From positions 1 to 35,180 of the forward strand of contig CAMYLP010000009.1 of the NCBI GenBank assembly GCA_947259245.1: 35,180 nt of DNA. Reading direction: 5' to 3'. The position numbers and the translations under genes were made by a program. The notes under the pieces are model-generated. The model was not told the origin of the DNA and did no database searches. It was given only the letters and a program-made list of their open reading frames with translations. This DNA comes from an uncultured Patescibacteria group bacterium (GTDB lineage: Bacteria > Patescibacteriota > Minisyncoccia > Phycocordibacterales > UBA12088). This document shows positions 1-7,990 of this stretch, piece by piece. The first letter of the stretch is position 1. Every line of letters begins with the position of its first letter.

Positions 1-53
1 ATTGCGGCATTGTACCATATTGGTACCATCAACCGCTTGCGCAGTGGCAGTGA

Positions 54-82
54 TTGTGACTGCGCAGTAAAGTACGTATACT
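54..82 (+). promoter_or_regulatory. Promoter, leaderless type, for the 31-aa peptide
   Basis: A TTGTGA -35 (54-59), a 17-nt spacer and a TATACT -10 (77-82) are followed by exactly six bases and then an ATG at 89. This is the most complete member of the leaderless-promoter series in the window, because here the -35 is also recognisable. Bases 1-53 may hold the 3' end of a gene that starts outside the window, but three frames are open and I cannot choose among them. Confidence 0.65.
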
Positions 83-88
83 GCACGC

Positions 89-184
89 ATGGGAGACGAC
101 AATCGAAGTAGAGGTAAGCTCGCCTTTCTTTTCGCAGGCATCCTCATCGTCATAGCATTTGTTATGGTACTGTTTGTGCTCTAA
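89..184 (+). CDS. Possible 31-aa single-span membrane peptide
   Basis: A very short reading frame begins at the first base predicted to be transcribed from the promoter at 54-82. It encodes a charged N-terminal stretch of about ten residues (MGDDNRSRGK), then roughly 20 uninterrupted hydrophobic residues rich in Ile, Val, Leu and Phe, and stops at TAA 182-184. That layout is typical of a small single-pass membrane peptide with its N terminus in the cytoplasm (positive-inside rule). No family is recognised. It precedes mreB by 77 nt on the same strand. Support is the promoter geometry plus the hydrophobic block; the alternative is that the promoter serves mreB through a longer leader and the frame is incidental. 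Confidence 0.45.
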   Translation: MGDDNRSRGKLAFLFAGILIVIAFVMVLFVL

Positions 185-247
185 CCGGCAAACTGTGCGA
201 GAAGATAGCCATGTCATGTGCGGGTGGCGTTACGCGCTTTTTCCGTA

Positions 248-253
248 TATGCT
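248..253 (+). promoter_or_regulatory. -10 box of mreB
   Basis: TATGCT lies eight bases before the mreB ATG at 262, which predicts a leader of about two bases or none. There is no good -35 and no Shine-Dalgarno sequence. Confidence 0.45.
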
Positions 254-261
254 GGTCGGAC

Positions 262-1275
262 ATGATTCGTCTCACGCCAAAGCTCGGCATTGACCTCGGC
301 ACGACAACAACTCTGGTCTACGTACCAGAAAAAGGCGTCGTTTTGAACGAGCCGTCAGTGGTCGCGGTGTCGCTCGAAGACCAAAAAATACTTGCGGTGG
401 GGGCAGATGCAAAAGTCATGATCGGTCGTACGCCGGACACCATTGTCGCGTATCGACCAATGAAGGACGGCGTGATAGCGAACTATCGCGTGACAGAGGT
501 CATGCTCGCCTACTACATGAAGAAAGCACTCGGTCGGTTCAGCATGTTTCGACCGGACGTCATACTGTCAGTGCCGGCAGGCGTGACATCCACCGAGAGA
601 CGCGCTGTCGTTGAAGCTGCGGTCAAGGCTGGTGCGCGGAACGCCTACGTAGTGAAGGAACCGGTGCTAGCAGCTATCGGTGCTGGTATTCCTATCCAAG
701 AACCTCGTGGTCACATCGTGGCGGACATCGGGGGCGGTACCATAGACGTTGCCGTGATTTCCCTTGGTGGTATCGTCGCTTCCACGTCGGTGAAGTGTGC
801 AGGGAACAGGCTCGACAGGGCAATCCAGGATTTTGTAAAGAAGAAGCGTAACATTGCGATCGGTGAAAAGACGGCCGAGGAGATAAAGATAGGGGTCGGC
901 TCAGCGCTACCGATCAAGGAAGAGCTGTCCATGGACGTGAAGGGACGCGATGTGATAACCGGACTGCCGCAAACGACGGAAATTACCACCAACGATGTCG
1001 TAAAAGCGACGCAACGTGAGCTACGGGAAATGATAGGTGCCATAAAGTACGTGTTACAGGAGACACCGCCCGAGCTTGCGGCGGATATTATTGACAGGGG
1101 TATCACCATGACAGGCGGCACCAGCCAGCTGCGGCACTTACCGGAGCTCATTTTTCGTCGTACCGGTGTCCGTGCGTCACTCGCAGACCATGCGCCGCTG
1201 TGTGTCGCACGCGGTACCGGTATCGCACTCACCCACCTCGATACGTACAAGCGCAGTATGATCGCAAAGAAGTAG
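262..1275 (+). CDS. mreB: Rod-shape-determining protein MreB (bacterial actin)
   Basis: MreB forms ATP-dependent filaments under the inner membrane that guide elongation-phase wall synthesis. The 337-aa product has the actin-fold signatures in order: phosphate-1 loop DLGTTTT near residues 11-17, the family stretch VLNEPSVVAV near 28-37, RPMKDGVIANY near 65, phosphate-2 ADIGGGTIDVAVISLGG near 154-170, and the adenosine motif MTGGTSQLRHLPELI near 283. Length is normal for MreB. I chose the ATG at 262 rather than the in-frame ATG at 211 because the upstream 17 residues do not resemble MreB and because a TATGCT box lies eight bases before 262. The usual partners mreC and mreD are not beside it; the next gene is a conjugation-type ATPase. 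Confidence 0.96.
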   Translation: MIRLTPKLGIDLGTTTTLVYVPEKGVVLNEPSVVAVSLEDQKILAVGADAKVMIGRTPDTIVAYRPMKDGVIANYRVTEVMLAYYMKKALGRFSMFRPDVILSVPAGVTSTERRAVVEAAVKAGARNAYVVKEPVLAAIGAGIPIQEPRGHIVADIGGGTIDVAVISLGGIVASTSVKCAGNRLDRAIQDFVKKKRNIAIGEKTAEEIKIGVGSALPIKEELSMDVKGRDVITGLPQTTEITTNDVVKATQRELREMIGAIKYVLQETPPELAADIIDRGITMTGGTSQLRHLPELIFRRTGVRASLADHAPLCVARGTGIALTHLDTYKRSMIAKK

Positions 1276-1333
1276 CTACTTATCTATCCACTGCTTTCTT
1301 TCTCACATGGTCACGTGAGCACAGCGTGCGCGG

Positions 1334-1339
1334 TATACT
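1334..1339 (+). promoter_or_regulatory. -10 box of the 920-aa ATPase gene
   Basis: TATACT is followed by exactly six bases and then the ATG at 1346, so the mRNA should start on the start codon. An 8-bp palindrome TCACGTGA (1311-1318) sits where the -35 would be and could be an operator, but this is speculative. Confidence 0.6.
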
Positions 1340-1345
1340 ATCTGT

Positions 1346-4108
1346 ATGCCTGATCCTTTTACGAATCAGCCGGAACGTGGTGACAACCGCTTTCAGAATC
1401 CAAATGAGGAGATTGAACATCTTCGCGCGCAGGTAGCTGAGCGCGAGCGGCAGCTCGCTGAGCTCGGTCAGAAACCGGAAAGGGAACTCGCTACGTATGA
1501 AGAGGTGCAAGAATACAAAGCAAAGCCACCTACTCAAGTGCTGCACGAAGACCATGCGATGGCACAGGGGGAGATGGACGCCTTTGTACTTGACCTTCCA
1601 CCCGATGATGACGACGAAGCGGTCCAGCAGCTCCTTGGAATCGTACACGAGAAGGGCGTAAAAAATGCGCTCACTGTCGCGGCGCAAGTGGGCAACGCCC
1701 ACGTTGAGGATGATTTTCATAGGGCACTCGTACAGTACATTGCGCACGGATACCCAGCAGCTGATCTTCGGGAGAAGGGTGCGCTCTGGAACGTCCTTCA
1801 CATGACCCTGTTTGAGGTAACGCTCCCCGAGCTTGACGAAGACGAACTCAATCGTCCGCTCGAGGAACTCATCAGCGCCATGGAACAGTTCTACCTCGGC
1901 ATGTTCTCAGTCGATGCAGATCTCCAAAAAAGGGGCGATCGTTTCTTCACGTTTGAGATAGCGGTCTCGGGTGATGCTGAGCACATCGTGTTCTACATTG
2001 CTGTTCCGAAGGACAAAGAAGACCTGTTTGAAAAACAGCTCCTCTCCGTGTTCCCGAAAGCTCGCGCGCACCACATGCCAAGTGACTACAACATTTTCTT
2101 ACACGATGGAGAAACGTCGGTCGCCTACGCGCAGCTCAAAGAGCACCCCATCTACCCCATCAAGGACTACCGTGCTTTCGACCACGACCCCTTGAACGTA
2201 CTCGTCAACTCCTTCACCAACCTCAAGGAGGTCGGCGAGGGTGCAGCAATACAAATGGTCATCAACCCGATCGGCTCGCGGTACGACCGCTACTACCGTA
2301 AGATCCTCGACAAGGTTGAGGAGGGGATGACACTGCGAGAAGCGCTTAAAGACACACCGGACGGCATGGCTGAAGAGATATTCAAAGGTTTCAAGGATTT
2401 TCTCTCGACAAAGAAACAGGATGACGATGAAGATGAACAGAAACGTGTCGACGACATCCTTGTCGAACAGATCCGCAATAAGGTAGAGACGACCATTCCG
2501 TCGGTAAATCTGCGACTCATTGCCAGCGCGGCCACCCAAGAGCGGGCACGTGCCATCATCACGGATACGATATCAAGTTACAACCAGTTCCACAATCCGT
2601 CCGGCAACCGGCTTCGTTTTGACCGTCCGACCGGGAAAAAGGCGCTCGAGGTCGCAAAACAGTACACGTTTCGCGAGTATGACACGCGGCAAGCGATGCC
2701 GCTGTCCGTTCGCGAGGTCACGACCTTGATGCACTTCCCATCGCATGCGCTTGCGGCGACGCCACAGCTGAAGCGAGCGAAAGCTGCGCTTGCTCCTGCA
2801 CCGGTGGGTCTGCCGACCAGCGGTACGCAGCTGGGAGTCAACAGTTTCAGAGGGCAAGACATAGATGTATTTCTTACCGATGAAGATCGCCTACGACACC
2901 TCTACGTCATTGGTCAAACCGGTACCGGTAAGTCAAAGTTCCTGCTGTCACTCATCAAGCAGGATATTGATCGTGGGGCAGGTGTCTGCTTTATCGACCC
3001 GCACGGTGAGGACGTGAATCTCATACTCGACAACATTCCGGAACACCGAATGCAAGATGTCATCTACTTTGATCCCGCTGACACCGAGCATGTACTTGGG
3101 CTCAACATGCTTGAGTACGATCCACGTTTTCCGGACCAGAAGATCTTCGTCATCAATGAACTCTTCGGCATTTTTCAGAAGCTCTATGCGGGCACACCGG
3201 AGAGCATGGGGCCTGCTTTTGAACAATACTTCCGTAACGCAACGGCTCTCGTACTGGAGGACCCAAGCACCGGGAGTACCATGCTCGATATCTCACGCGT
3301 CCTTGCCGACGAAAAGTATCGTGCGGTGAAGCTCTCGAGAAGTAAGAATCCTGTGGTCAATCAGTTTTGGAACGATATAGCGACAAAAGCGCAGGGAGAA
3401 GCGAGTCTGCAAAACATCGTGCCGTACATCACGAACAAGTTCGACATCTTCACCGCAAACGACATCATGCGGCCGATTATTGCGCAACAGACCTCTGCTT
3501 TCAGGATGCGCGAGGTGATGGATTCCAGTAAGATCCTGCTCGTCAATCTCTCGAAAGGCAAACTGGGGGACATCAACGCGAACCTTCTTGGCATGATCCT
3601 GGTGGGGAAGATGCTCATGGCGGCACTGTCACGAGTTGATGCACTTGTAAGTGACCTACCGCCTTTCTACCTCTATATCGATGAGTTTCATTTCATCTCA
3701 ACAAACTCCATCGCCTCTATACTCTCCGAGGCACGGAAATATAAGCTCTCGCTCAATGTGGCGCATCAATACATATCTCAGCTCGATGACAATATTCGTG
3801 ATGCGGTATTCGGTAATGTGGGAACAAAAGCGATCTTTCGTGTGTCCTACGATGACGCACAGTATCTCGAAAATCAGCTCAAGCCCGTGTTTGATACACA
3901 AGATATTATGAACATTGAATTCAGGTATGCATACCTGGCACTCCTTGCAAACGGTGTGCCGCAAAAACCTTTTAGTATTAAAACACTTGATTTTAGCAAA
4001 GGTAGCCCTGACAGAAACGCGCACGTCAGAAAACTCTCTGCACAAACCTATGCGCGAAACAAAGACGAGATCAACAGGGAGATAATGATGCGCTATGGTA
4101 TCGGGTAA
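1346..4108 (+). CDS. Conjugation-type ATPase (TraG/VirD4/VirB4-like, DUF87/HerA superfamily)
   Basis: The 920-aa protein has a charged N-terminal coiled-coil stretch (about residues 20-70), a long alpha/beta middle region of about 400 residues without a recognisable motif, and a C-terminal P-loop ATPase. Walker A is GQTGTGKS at about 523-530; the motif FIDPHGED follows near 550; Walker B is LYIDEFH near 776-782, then a sensor-like region (LNVAHQYISQL) near 808. This order is typical of type IV secretion coupling or VirB4-type ATPases, which energise DNA or protein movement across the membrane. No clear transmembrane helix is visible, so it is probably recruited to the membrane. In CPR genomes similar proteins are often linked to type IV pilus or secretion genes, but none adjoin it here. 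The exact subfamily is uncertain. Confidence 0.8.
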   Translation: MPDPFTNQPERGDNRFQNPNEEIEHLRAQVAERERQLAELGQKPERELATYEEVQEYKAKPPTQVLHEDHAMAQGEMDAFVLDLPPDDDDEAVQQLLGIVHEKGVKNALTVAAQVGNAHVEDDFHRALVQYIAHGYPAADLREKGALWNVLHMTLFEVTLPELDEDELNRPLEELISAMEQFYLGMFSVDADLQKRGDRFFTFEIAVSGDAEHIVFYIAVPKDKEDLFEKQLLSVFPKARAHHMPSDYNIFLHDGETSVAYAQLKEHPIYPIKDYRAFDHDPLNVLVNSFTNLKEVGEGAAIQMVINPIGSRYDRYYRKILDKVEEGMTLREALKDTPDGMAEEIFKGFKDFLSTKKQDDDEDEQKRVDDILVEQIRNKVETTIPSVNLRLIASAATQERARAIITDTISSYNQFHNPSGNRLRFDRPTGKKALEVAKQYTFREYDTRQAMPLSVREVTTLMHFPSHALAATPQLKRAKAALAPAPVGLPTSGTQLGVNSFRGQDIDVFLTDEDRLRHLYVIGQTGTGKSKFLLSLIKQDIDRGAGVCFIDPHGEDVNLILDNIPEHRMQDVIYFDPADTEHVLGLNMLEYDPRFPDQKIFVINELFGIFQKLYAGTPESMGPAFEQYFRNATALVLEDPSTGSTMLDISRVLADEKYRAVKLSRSKNPVVNQFWNDIATKAQGEASLQNIVPYITNKFDIFTANDIMRPIIAQQTSAFRMREVMDSSKILLVNLSKGKLGDINANLLGMILVGKMLMAALSRVDALVSDLPPFYLYIDEFHFISTNSIASILSEARKYKLSLNVAHQYISQLDDNIRDAVFGNVGTKAIFRVSYDDAQYLENQLKPVFDTQDIMNIEFRYAYLALLANGVPQKPFSIKTLDFSKGSPDRNAHVRKLSAQTYARNKDEINREIMMRYGIG

Positions 4109-4130
4109 CATCGCTGGATAACCAACTTTC

Positions 4131-4163
4131 GTACGATGAGTAGCTATCGTACACTATATAGTG
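4131..4163 (+). promoter_or_regulatory. Promoter with two palindromes upstream of the antiporter
   Basis: An inverted repeat GTACGAT (4131-4137) / ATCGTAC (4146-4152) with an 8-nt gap is followed at once by the perfect 12-bp palindrome CACTATATAGTG (4152-4163). The second contains a TATAGT -10 candidate (4157-4162) nine bases before the ATG at 4172; TACACT (4150-4155) is an alternative -10. A dimeric repressor could occlude RNA polymerase here. The function is inferred; the symmetry is directly visible. Confidence 0.45.
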
Positions 4164-4171
4164 ATAGTTCT

Positions 4172-5530
4172 ATGACGGTACTTAAAAAGTTTGGACCATA
4201 TGCGGCCTTTCTCGGTGTGGCGCTTGTGCTTGCCTATGCAACAGCGAACATACCGTGGCTGCGTGACCTGTTCATCCATCCTGATGGACACTTTGACCCA
4301 GAGCGCTTCTATCTTTCGCTAGCACTACTCTTCGGGGTGGGCTATGGCTTGAACTACTTTGCGCCAAAAACAGCCATACCAAGTTTCGTCTGGGCGGTCC
4401 TCTTTGGTATGGCGCTGCAGGTACCGCTCTACGCGCTCACCATGAACCTCGAGGCATTGAAGATGGTCGTTGAACTCTTGGCAGCATTTGTGCTCTTTGC
4501 GGGTGGTGTTGAGGTGCCCATCAAGAACTTCAAGAAGTACTTCGCACCGATAGCCACTCTCTCGCTTGCAGGTACCGTGCTCACGGTAATGTTATTTGCA
4601 TACGTCTTGTCCGGCCTCACAGGTTTCTTTGATATCCAAGTATCCATAGTCACCATTCTCGTTGTTGCAGCGATACTCGCATCGATAGACCCGACCGCCA
4701 TCATCCCCACGCTCGACCAGCTGCATTTCCGAAAGCCGTTCCTTCGAGATATTGCTGTGTCTGAAAGTGCCGTAAACGATGTGGTCGGTACCATATTGAC
4801 CCGCTTCTTCCTCGTCGCAGCACTCGGTGCCACGGCTGGCGCCATGGTGACAGTTGAAGACGGCCTCGCACCGCTGTTTACGCGTACGGTGCTCGACAGC
4901 TTTGCACTTGAGATAGTGTGGGGTGTCCTGGTCGGACTCCTTGGCGCAAAGATATTGAGCATTTGGGGTAAGTCCGTACGCGAGACGCACTGGTCTGACC
5001 CGGCACTCTTCTTTGCGGTCCCGATATTCTGTTTCGCACTCGGCTCGATAGCCGGTGGTTCTGGCTTCCTTGCGGCGTTCGTCGCAGGACTCCTCTTTGA
5101 GGCAAAAGCGGAGACCAAGATCGTACGAAACTTCTTCGAAAAATTGGTTGACGGATTTATGAAGCCAGTAATTTTCCTCCTGCTCGGTGCGCTTGTAGCG
5201 CTTGATGTCATGGTCGACACCATGGCAATTGGTGTACTCGCAGCACTTGTGTTCATGTTCATAGTGAGACCAGCGGTGGTCTTTTCTAGCTTGATGCCGT
5301 GGATGAGTCGACACAACGCGCTCCTCACATGGCGAGAGGTGATGTTTCTGTCCTTCATACGAGAAACCGGTGCTATACCCGCCGTGCTTATACTCACCGC
5401 GGTTGCAGCAGGTATAGTGCATGCTGAGTTTGTGTTTGCGATCGGTATGTGGGTGATACTGCTTACGCTCACCATAGAGCCGCCGTTCACACCGCTCCTC
5501 GCGCGCTACCTAGGCATCACGAAGGACTGA
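4172..5530 (+). CDS. Monovalent cation/proton antiporter, CPA1/NhaP type
   Basis: This 452-aa polytopic membrane protein has about 12 hydrophobic segments. It carries the CPA hallmarks: DPTAIIPTLD near residue 177 (an Asp-Pro-Thr ion-site loop) and SESAVNDVVG near residue 200 (the conserved Asn-Asp pair), and later GSGFLAAFVAGL. Such proteins exchange Na+ or K+ for H+ across the inner membrane in pH and salt homeostasis. I chose the ATG at 4172, in frame with one at 4136, because the first 12 residues of the longer form (rich in Ser and Tyr) would overlap the promoter palindromes and the hydrophobic N terminus fits the shorter form. Its stop codon directly abuts the stop of convergent cysS. 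Ion specificity cannot be told from sequence. Confidence 0.9.
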   Translation: MTVLKKFGPYAAFLGVALVLAYATANIPWLRDLFIHPDGHFDPERFYLSLALLFGVGYGLNYFAPKTAIPSFVWAVLFGMALQVPLYALTMNLEALKMVVELLAAFVLFAGGVEVPIKNFKKYFAPIATLSLAGTVLTVMLFAYVLSGLTGFFDIQVSIVTILVVAAILASIDPTAIIPTLDQLHFRKPFLRDIAVSESAVNDVVGTILTRFFLVAALGATAGAMVTVEDGLAPLFTRTVLDSFALEIVWGVLVGLLGAKILSIWGKSVRETHWSDPALFFAVPIFCFALGSIAGGSGFLAAFVAGLLFEAKAETKIVRNFFEKLVDGFMKPVIFLLLGALVALDVMVDTMAIGVLAALVFMFIVRPAVVFSSLMPWMSRHNALLTWREVMFLSFIRETGAIPAVLILTAVAAGIVHAEFVFAIGMWVILLTLTIEPPFTPLLARYLGITKD

Positions 5531-7012
5531 TCAGTCTCTGATACGCGTGATGCGCGGCCCGTCTTCAGTATCTTCGACGGCATAGCCGTGCTTTTCGAGA
5601 TCGTTCCTGAGTGTATCAGCACGTGCCCAGTCTTTTTCTGTTCGTGCTGCTTCACGATCCTCGACCAACATCCGTATCGACTCGGGCAATTCAGTTATGT
5701 CCTGACTGTCGACATCCAGCTGTATCCCTTTGCTCCCGCTTCGTGCCAACTCAATGATGCCTATACCGAGGACACGGTCGAAGTGGAGTAACGTTGCGCG
5801 TTTGTCCGCGGGTTGCACCTCTTCATCTTTCACAAGGTCCCACACGAGAGCAAGCGCTTTCGGCGTATCAAGGTCATCGTTCATTACACGGAGGAATGGT
5901 TCGTTGTATGAGGCATTGACCGTACCACCGGCCACCTGTGACAGGTGCTCAACAAAGAACCGATGCAACCGACGGAGTGCCGTTTGCGCACCCTCGAGTG
6001 CATGAAAGCTAAAATTCATTTGTGTACGGTAATGGCCGGCCAGCAGCCAGTATCGATACGCAAGGGGAGCAAAGCCGTGGTCGACAAGTTGGCGCAGTTT
6101 GATCGTGTTCTGTAAGCTCTTGCTGAATTTTGTACCTTCTACCATGATGTGCGCGTGGTGCATCCAGTAGCGAGCGAACTGCTTTCCTGTCGCCGCTTCA
6201 CTTTGTGCTATTTCATTGTTGTGGTGTGTGCCTATGTGGTCGATACCACCGGTGTGAATGTCTATCTCCTTACCGAGATACTCCATGGCCATCGCAGAAC
6301 ACTCAATGTGCCAGCCCGGAAAACCACGGCCCCAGGGACTCTCCCAGCCAATCGTGTCATTACGCTTCCACAGTGCAAAGTCGGTATGGTGTCGCTTTTC
6401 AGCGTTCATCTCGACGCGAGCGCCTTCCTTGAGCGCTTCAGTATCGATACCACCGAGTTTTCCATAGCCGTCAAAACGTGTGGTGTCGTAGTATACGCCG
6501 TCACTGGTTTGGTATGCATACTCTTTCTGCATCAGTGTCTCGATGAGCGCTATGTCTGCATCCACGTGTTCACTGGCGCGTGGTAGAGCGCTCGGGTGCT
6601 TTATGTTGAGCGCAGTAAGGTCCTCGAGAAACGCCTCTGTGAATGTGTCGGCGACTTCTTTCATGGCCTCAAGGGTGAGCGGTTTACCCTCACGCTTGAG
6701 CGCAAGTGTCATCTTGTCTTCTCCTTCATCGGCATCGGACGTGAGGTGTCCAACGTCTGTCACGTTGACCACCTGCATCACCTTGTACCCATTAATGAGA
6801 AGCACCCGCCGTATGATGTCCGAAAACACGTAGCTTCGCAGATTGCCGATGTGAGCATAGTCATAGACGGTCGGTCCACAATTGTACATCCGAACATAAT
6901 CATTGTGGACAGGCTCGAAGATTTCTTTCTTTCGAGTGAGTGTATTGTAGAAGAACAGCGGCAACTTGGCAGCGCTGCTTTTTTCAGTCGTGTTCATAAC
7001 AAAGGGAAGCAT
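5531..7012 (-). CDS. cysS: Cysteinyl-tRNA synthetase
   Basis: CysRS charges tRNA-Cys in the cytoplasm. The 493-aa protein shows the class I signatures: HIGN within CGPTVYDYAHIGN near residues 46-58, the GWHIECSAM zinc/cysteine-recognition region, GGIDHIGTHHNNEIAQSE with the zinc histidines, and KFSKS within GTKFSKSLQNT. The C-terminal helical domain (DREAARTEKDWARADTLR...) is intact. The ATG at 7012 is preferred: a TATACT -10 lies seven bases upstream, so the transcript would be essentially leaderless. An internal ATG at 6997 is the alternative. The gene is transcribed towards the antiporter with no spacer and no visible terminator. Confidence 0.97.
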   Translation of the reverse strand: MLPFVMNTTEKSSAAKLPLFFYNTLTRKKEIFEPVHNDYVRMYNCGPTVYDYAHIGNLRSYVFSDIIRRVLLINGYKVMQVVNVTDVGHLTSDADEGEDKMTLALKREGKPLTLEAMKEVADTFTEAFLEDLTALNIKHPSALPRASEHVDADIALIETLMQKEYAYQTSDGVYYDTTRFDGYGKLGGIDTEALKEGARVEMNAEKRHHTDFALWKRNDTIGWESPWGRGFPGWHIECSAMAMEYLGKEIDIHTGGIDHIGTHHNNEIAQSEAATGKQFARYWMHHAHIMVEGTKFSKSLQNTIKLRQLVDHGFAPLAYRYWLLAGHYRTQMNFSFHALEGAQTALRRLHRFFVEHLSQVAGGTVNASYNEPFLRVMNDDLDTPKALALVWDLVKDEEVQPADKRATLLHFDRVLGIGIIELARSGSKGIQLDVDSQDITELPESIRMLVEDREAARTEKDWARADTLRNDLEKHGYAVEDTEDGPRITRIRD

Positions 7013-7019
7013 ACAGCGC

Positions 7020-7025
7020 AGTATA
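7020..7025 (-). promoter_or_regulatory. -10 box of cysS
   Basis: On the minus strand TATACT is followed by seven bases and the ATG at 7012. No Shine-Dalgarno sequence lies between them. Confidence 0.5.
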
Positions 7026-7064
7026 ATGGAGAACTACGCTGGATGAAAGGATGCTGCTAAATCT

Positions 7065-7895
7065 CTACAGCCACTTTTTATACTTAAAGTATGCGAAGAA
7101 TGCGACCGCCACCGCGAGCATGATACCAACGATCATCCAGAAGTCGAGTGGGTGACCCAAGAGCGGTGTCCTAGTGGTGTTCATACTGAACACCGAGGTA
7201 AAGAGCGTAAGCGGGAAGGTCACGAAGGCTAGTATGGTGAAGGTCTTCATGATCTCATTCTGTTTGGTCGAGAGGAGTGAGTCGTTGGTTTTGCGCAACT
7301 CGTGCAGGCTCTCTCTGTGGGCCTGTAACGCTACCTTGAGACGCTCAAACTCTCCGACCAGACTACGGATATGTCGTGCATACTCATAGCCGAAGAGTGC
7401 CACGCTCGGTGTCTCGAGACTCTGTAACATCATCTGGTGTCCATCAAGCGCTTGGTTGTAGTTGAGTACGTCTCTGCTGATCGTGGACAGTACACGTACC
7501 ATCTCTCGTTCTTCGCCAAGAAATATGTGTTCTTCTGCGTCGTCGAGCCGTGCACTCATGTGCGTTAACTCATCCGAGACGGATTTATACAAGCCGGATA
7601 GCATGTAGTAAAACACGAAACCCGCATGTTCGCTCATGTTGCGTTTGTCGAGAACGGTATCGACCTCAAATAATGTAGAGAACTGGTGTAGGGGGTCTAT
7701 TTCACTATACCGTGTCGTTATGATCCACTTCTGTCCGACAATAAAGTCAAGTTCAACTGGAACTCCTGATATCGTATGTTGGTGCTTGAAGGCAGGGAAG
7801 TGCAACACAACATAAAAGTATTCATCTCGTGCATCGACCCTATGGGTGACTACGTCCACCCACAGCAATTCACCGTGACTATGTCTACGTATCAT
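7065..7895 (-). CDS. CorA-family divalent cation transporter with SMN in place of GMN
   Basis: CorA and ZntB proteins are pentameric Mg2+ or other divalent-cation channels. The 276-aa protein has an N-terminal alpha/beta cytoplasmic domain, a long helical stalk (LVGEFERLKVALQAHRESLHELRKTND, with coiled-coil character) and two C-terminal membrane helices: ILAFVTFPLTLFTSVF and, after a short loop, FWMIVGIMLAVAVAFFAYF, ending in Lys-rich KYKKWL. The hallmark after the first helix reads SMN instead of GMN. I set the start at the ATG at 7895, not nine codons upstream, because a TATACT box lies exactly six bases before it and the longer start would place that box inside the gene. It is divergent from the S41 protease gene, with 95 bp between the starts. 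Confidence 0.85.
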   Translation of the reverse strand: MIRRHSHGELLWVDVVTHRVDARDEYFYVVLHFPAFKHQHTISGVPVELDFIVGQKWIITTRYSEIDPLHQFSTLFEVDTVLDKRNMSEHAGFVFYYMLSGLYKSVSDELTHMSARLDDAEEHIFLGEEREMVRVLSTISRDVLNYNQALDGHQMMLQSLETPSVALFGYEYARHIRSLVGEFERLKVALQAHRESLHELRKTNDSLLSTKQNEIMKTFTILAFVTFPLTLFTSVFSMNTTRTPLLGHPLDFWMIVGIMLAVAVAFFAYFKYKKWL

Positions 7896-7901
7896 AGGGA
7901 C

Positions 7902-7907
7902 AGTATA
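7902..7907 (-). promoter_or_regulatory. -10 box of the CorA-like gene
   Basis: Minus-strand TATACT, preceded by TGG (extended -10), then six bases and the ATG at 7895. It predicts a leaderless transcript. Confidence 0.6.
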
Positions 7908-7978
7908 CCAAGTCTTCGACATAGACCATCCTAGGGGCGGTGGATAGCGAGCGTGCTGATGAAACGGTAAAAGTAGCG

Positions 7979-7984
7979 TACAAT
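7979..7984 (+). promoter_or_regulatory. -10 box of the S41 protease gene
   Basis: TACAAT is followed by six bases and the ATG at 7991. It decides the start codon, since the reading frame is open further upstream. Confidence 0.55.
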
Positions 7985-7990
7985 GGTCCC

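Noticed and set aside
711-1250. 179-aa minus-strand frame opposite mreB
   Set aside because: Its composition mirrors the mreB codons, it has no promoter or Shine-Dalgarno site, and mreB is unambiguous.
4429-5490. Long minus-strand open frames (353 and 276 aa) opposite the antiporter gene
   Set aside because: They are Ser/Thr/Ala-rich or of odd composition, lie wholly opposite a clear membrane transporter gene and have no start signals. They are coding shadows.
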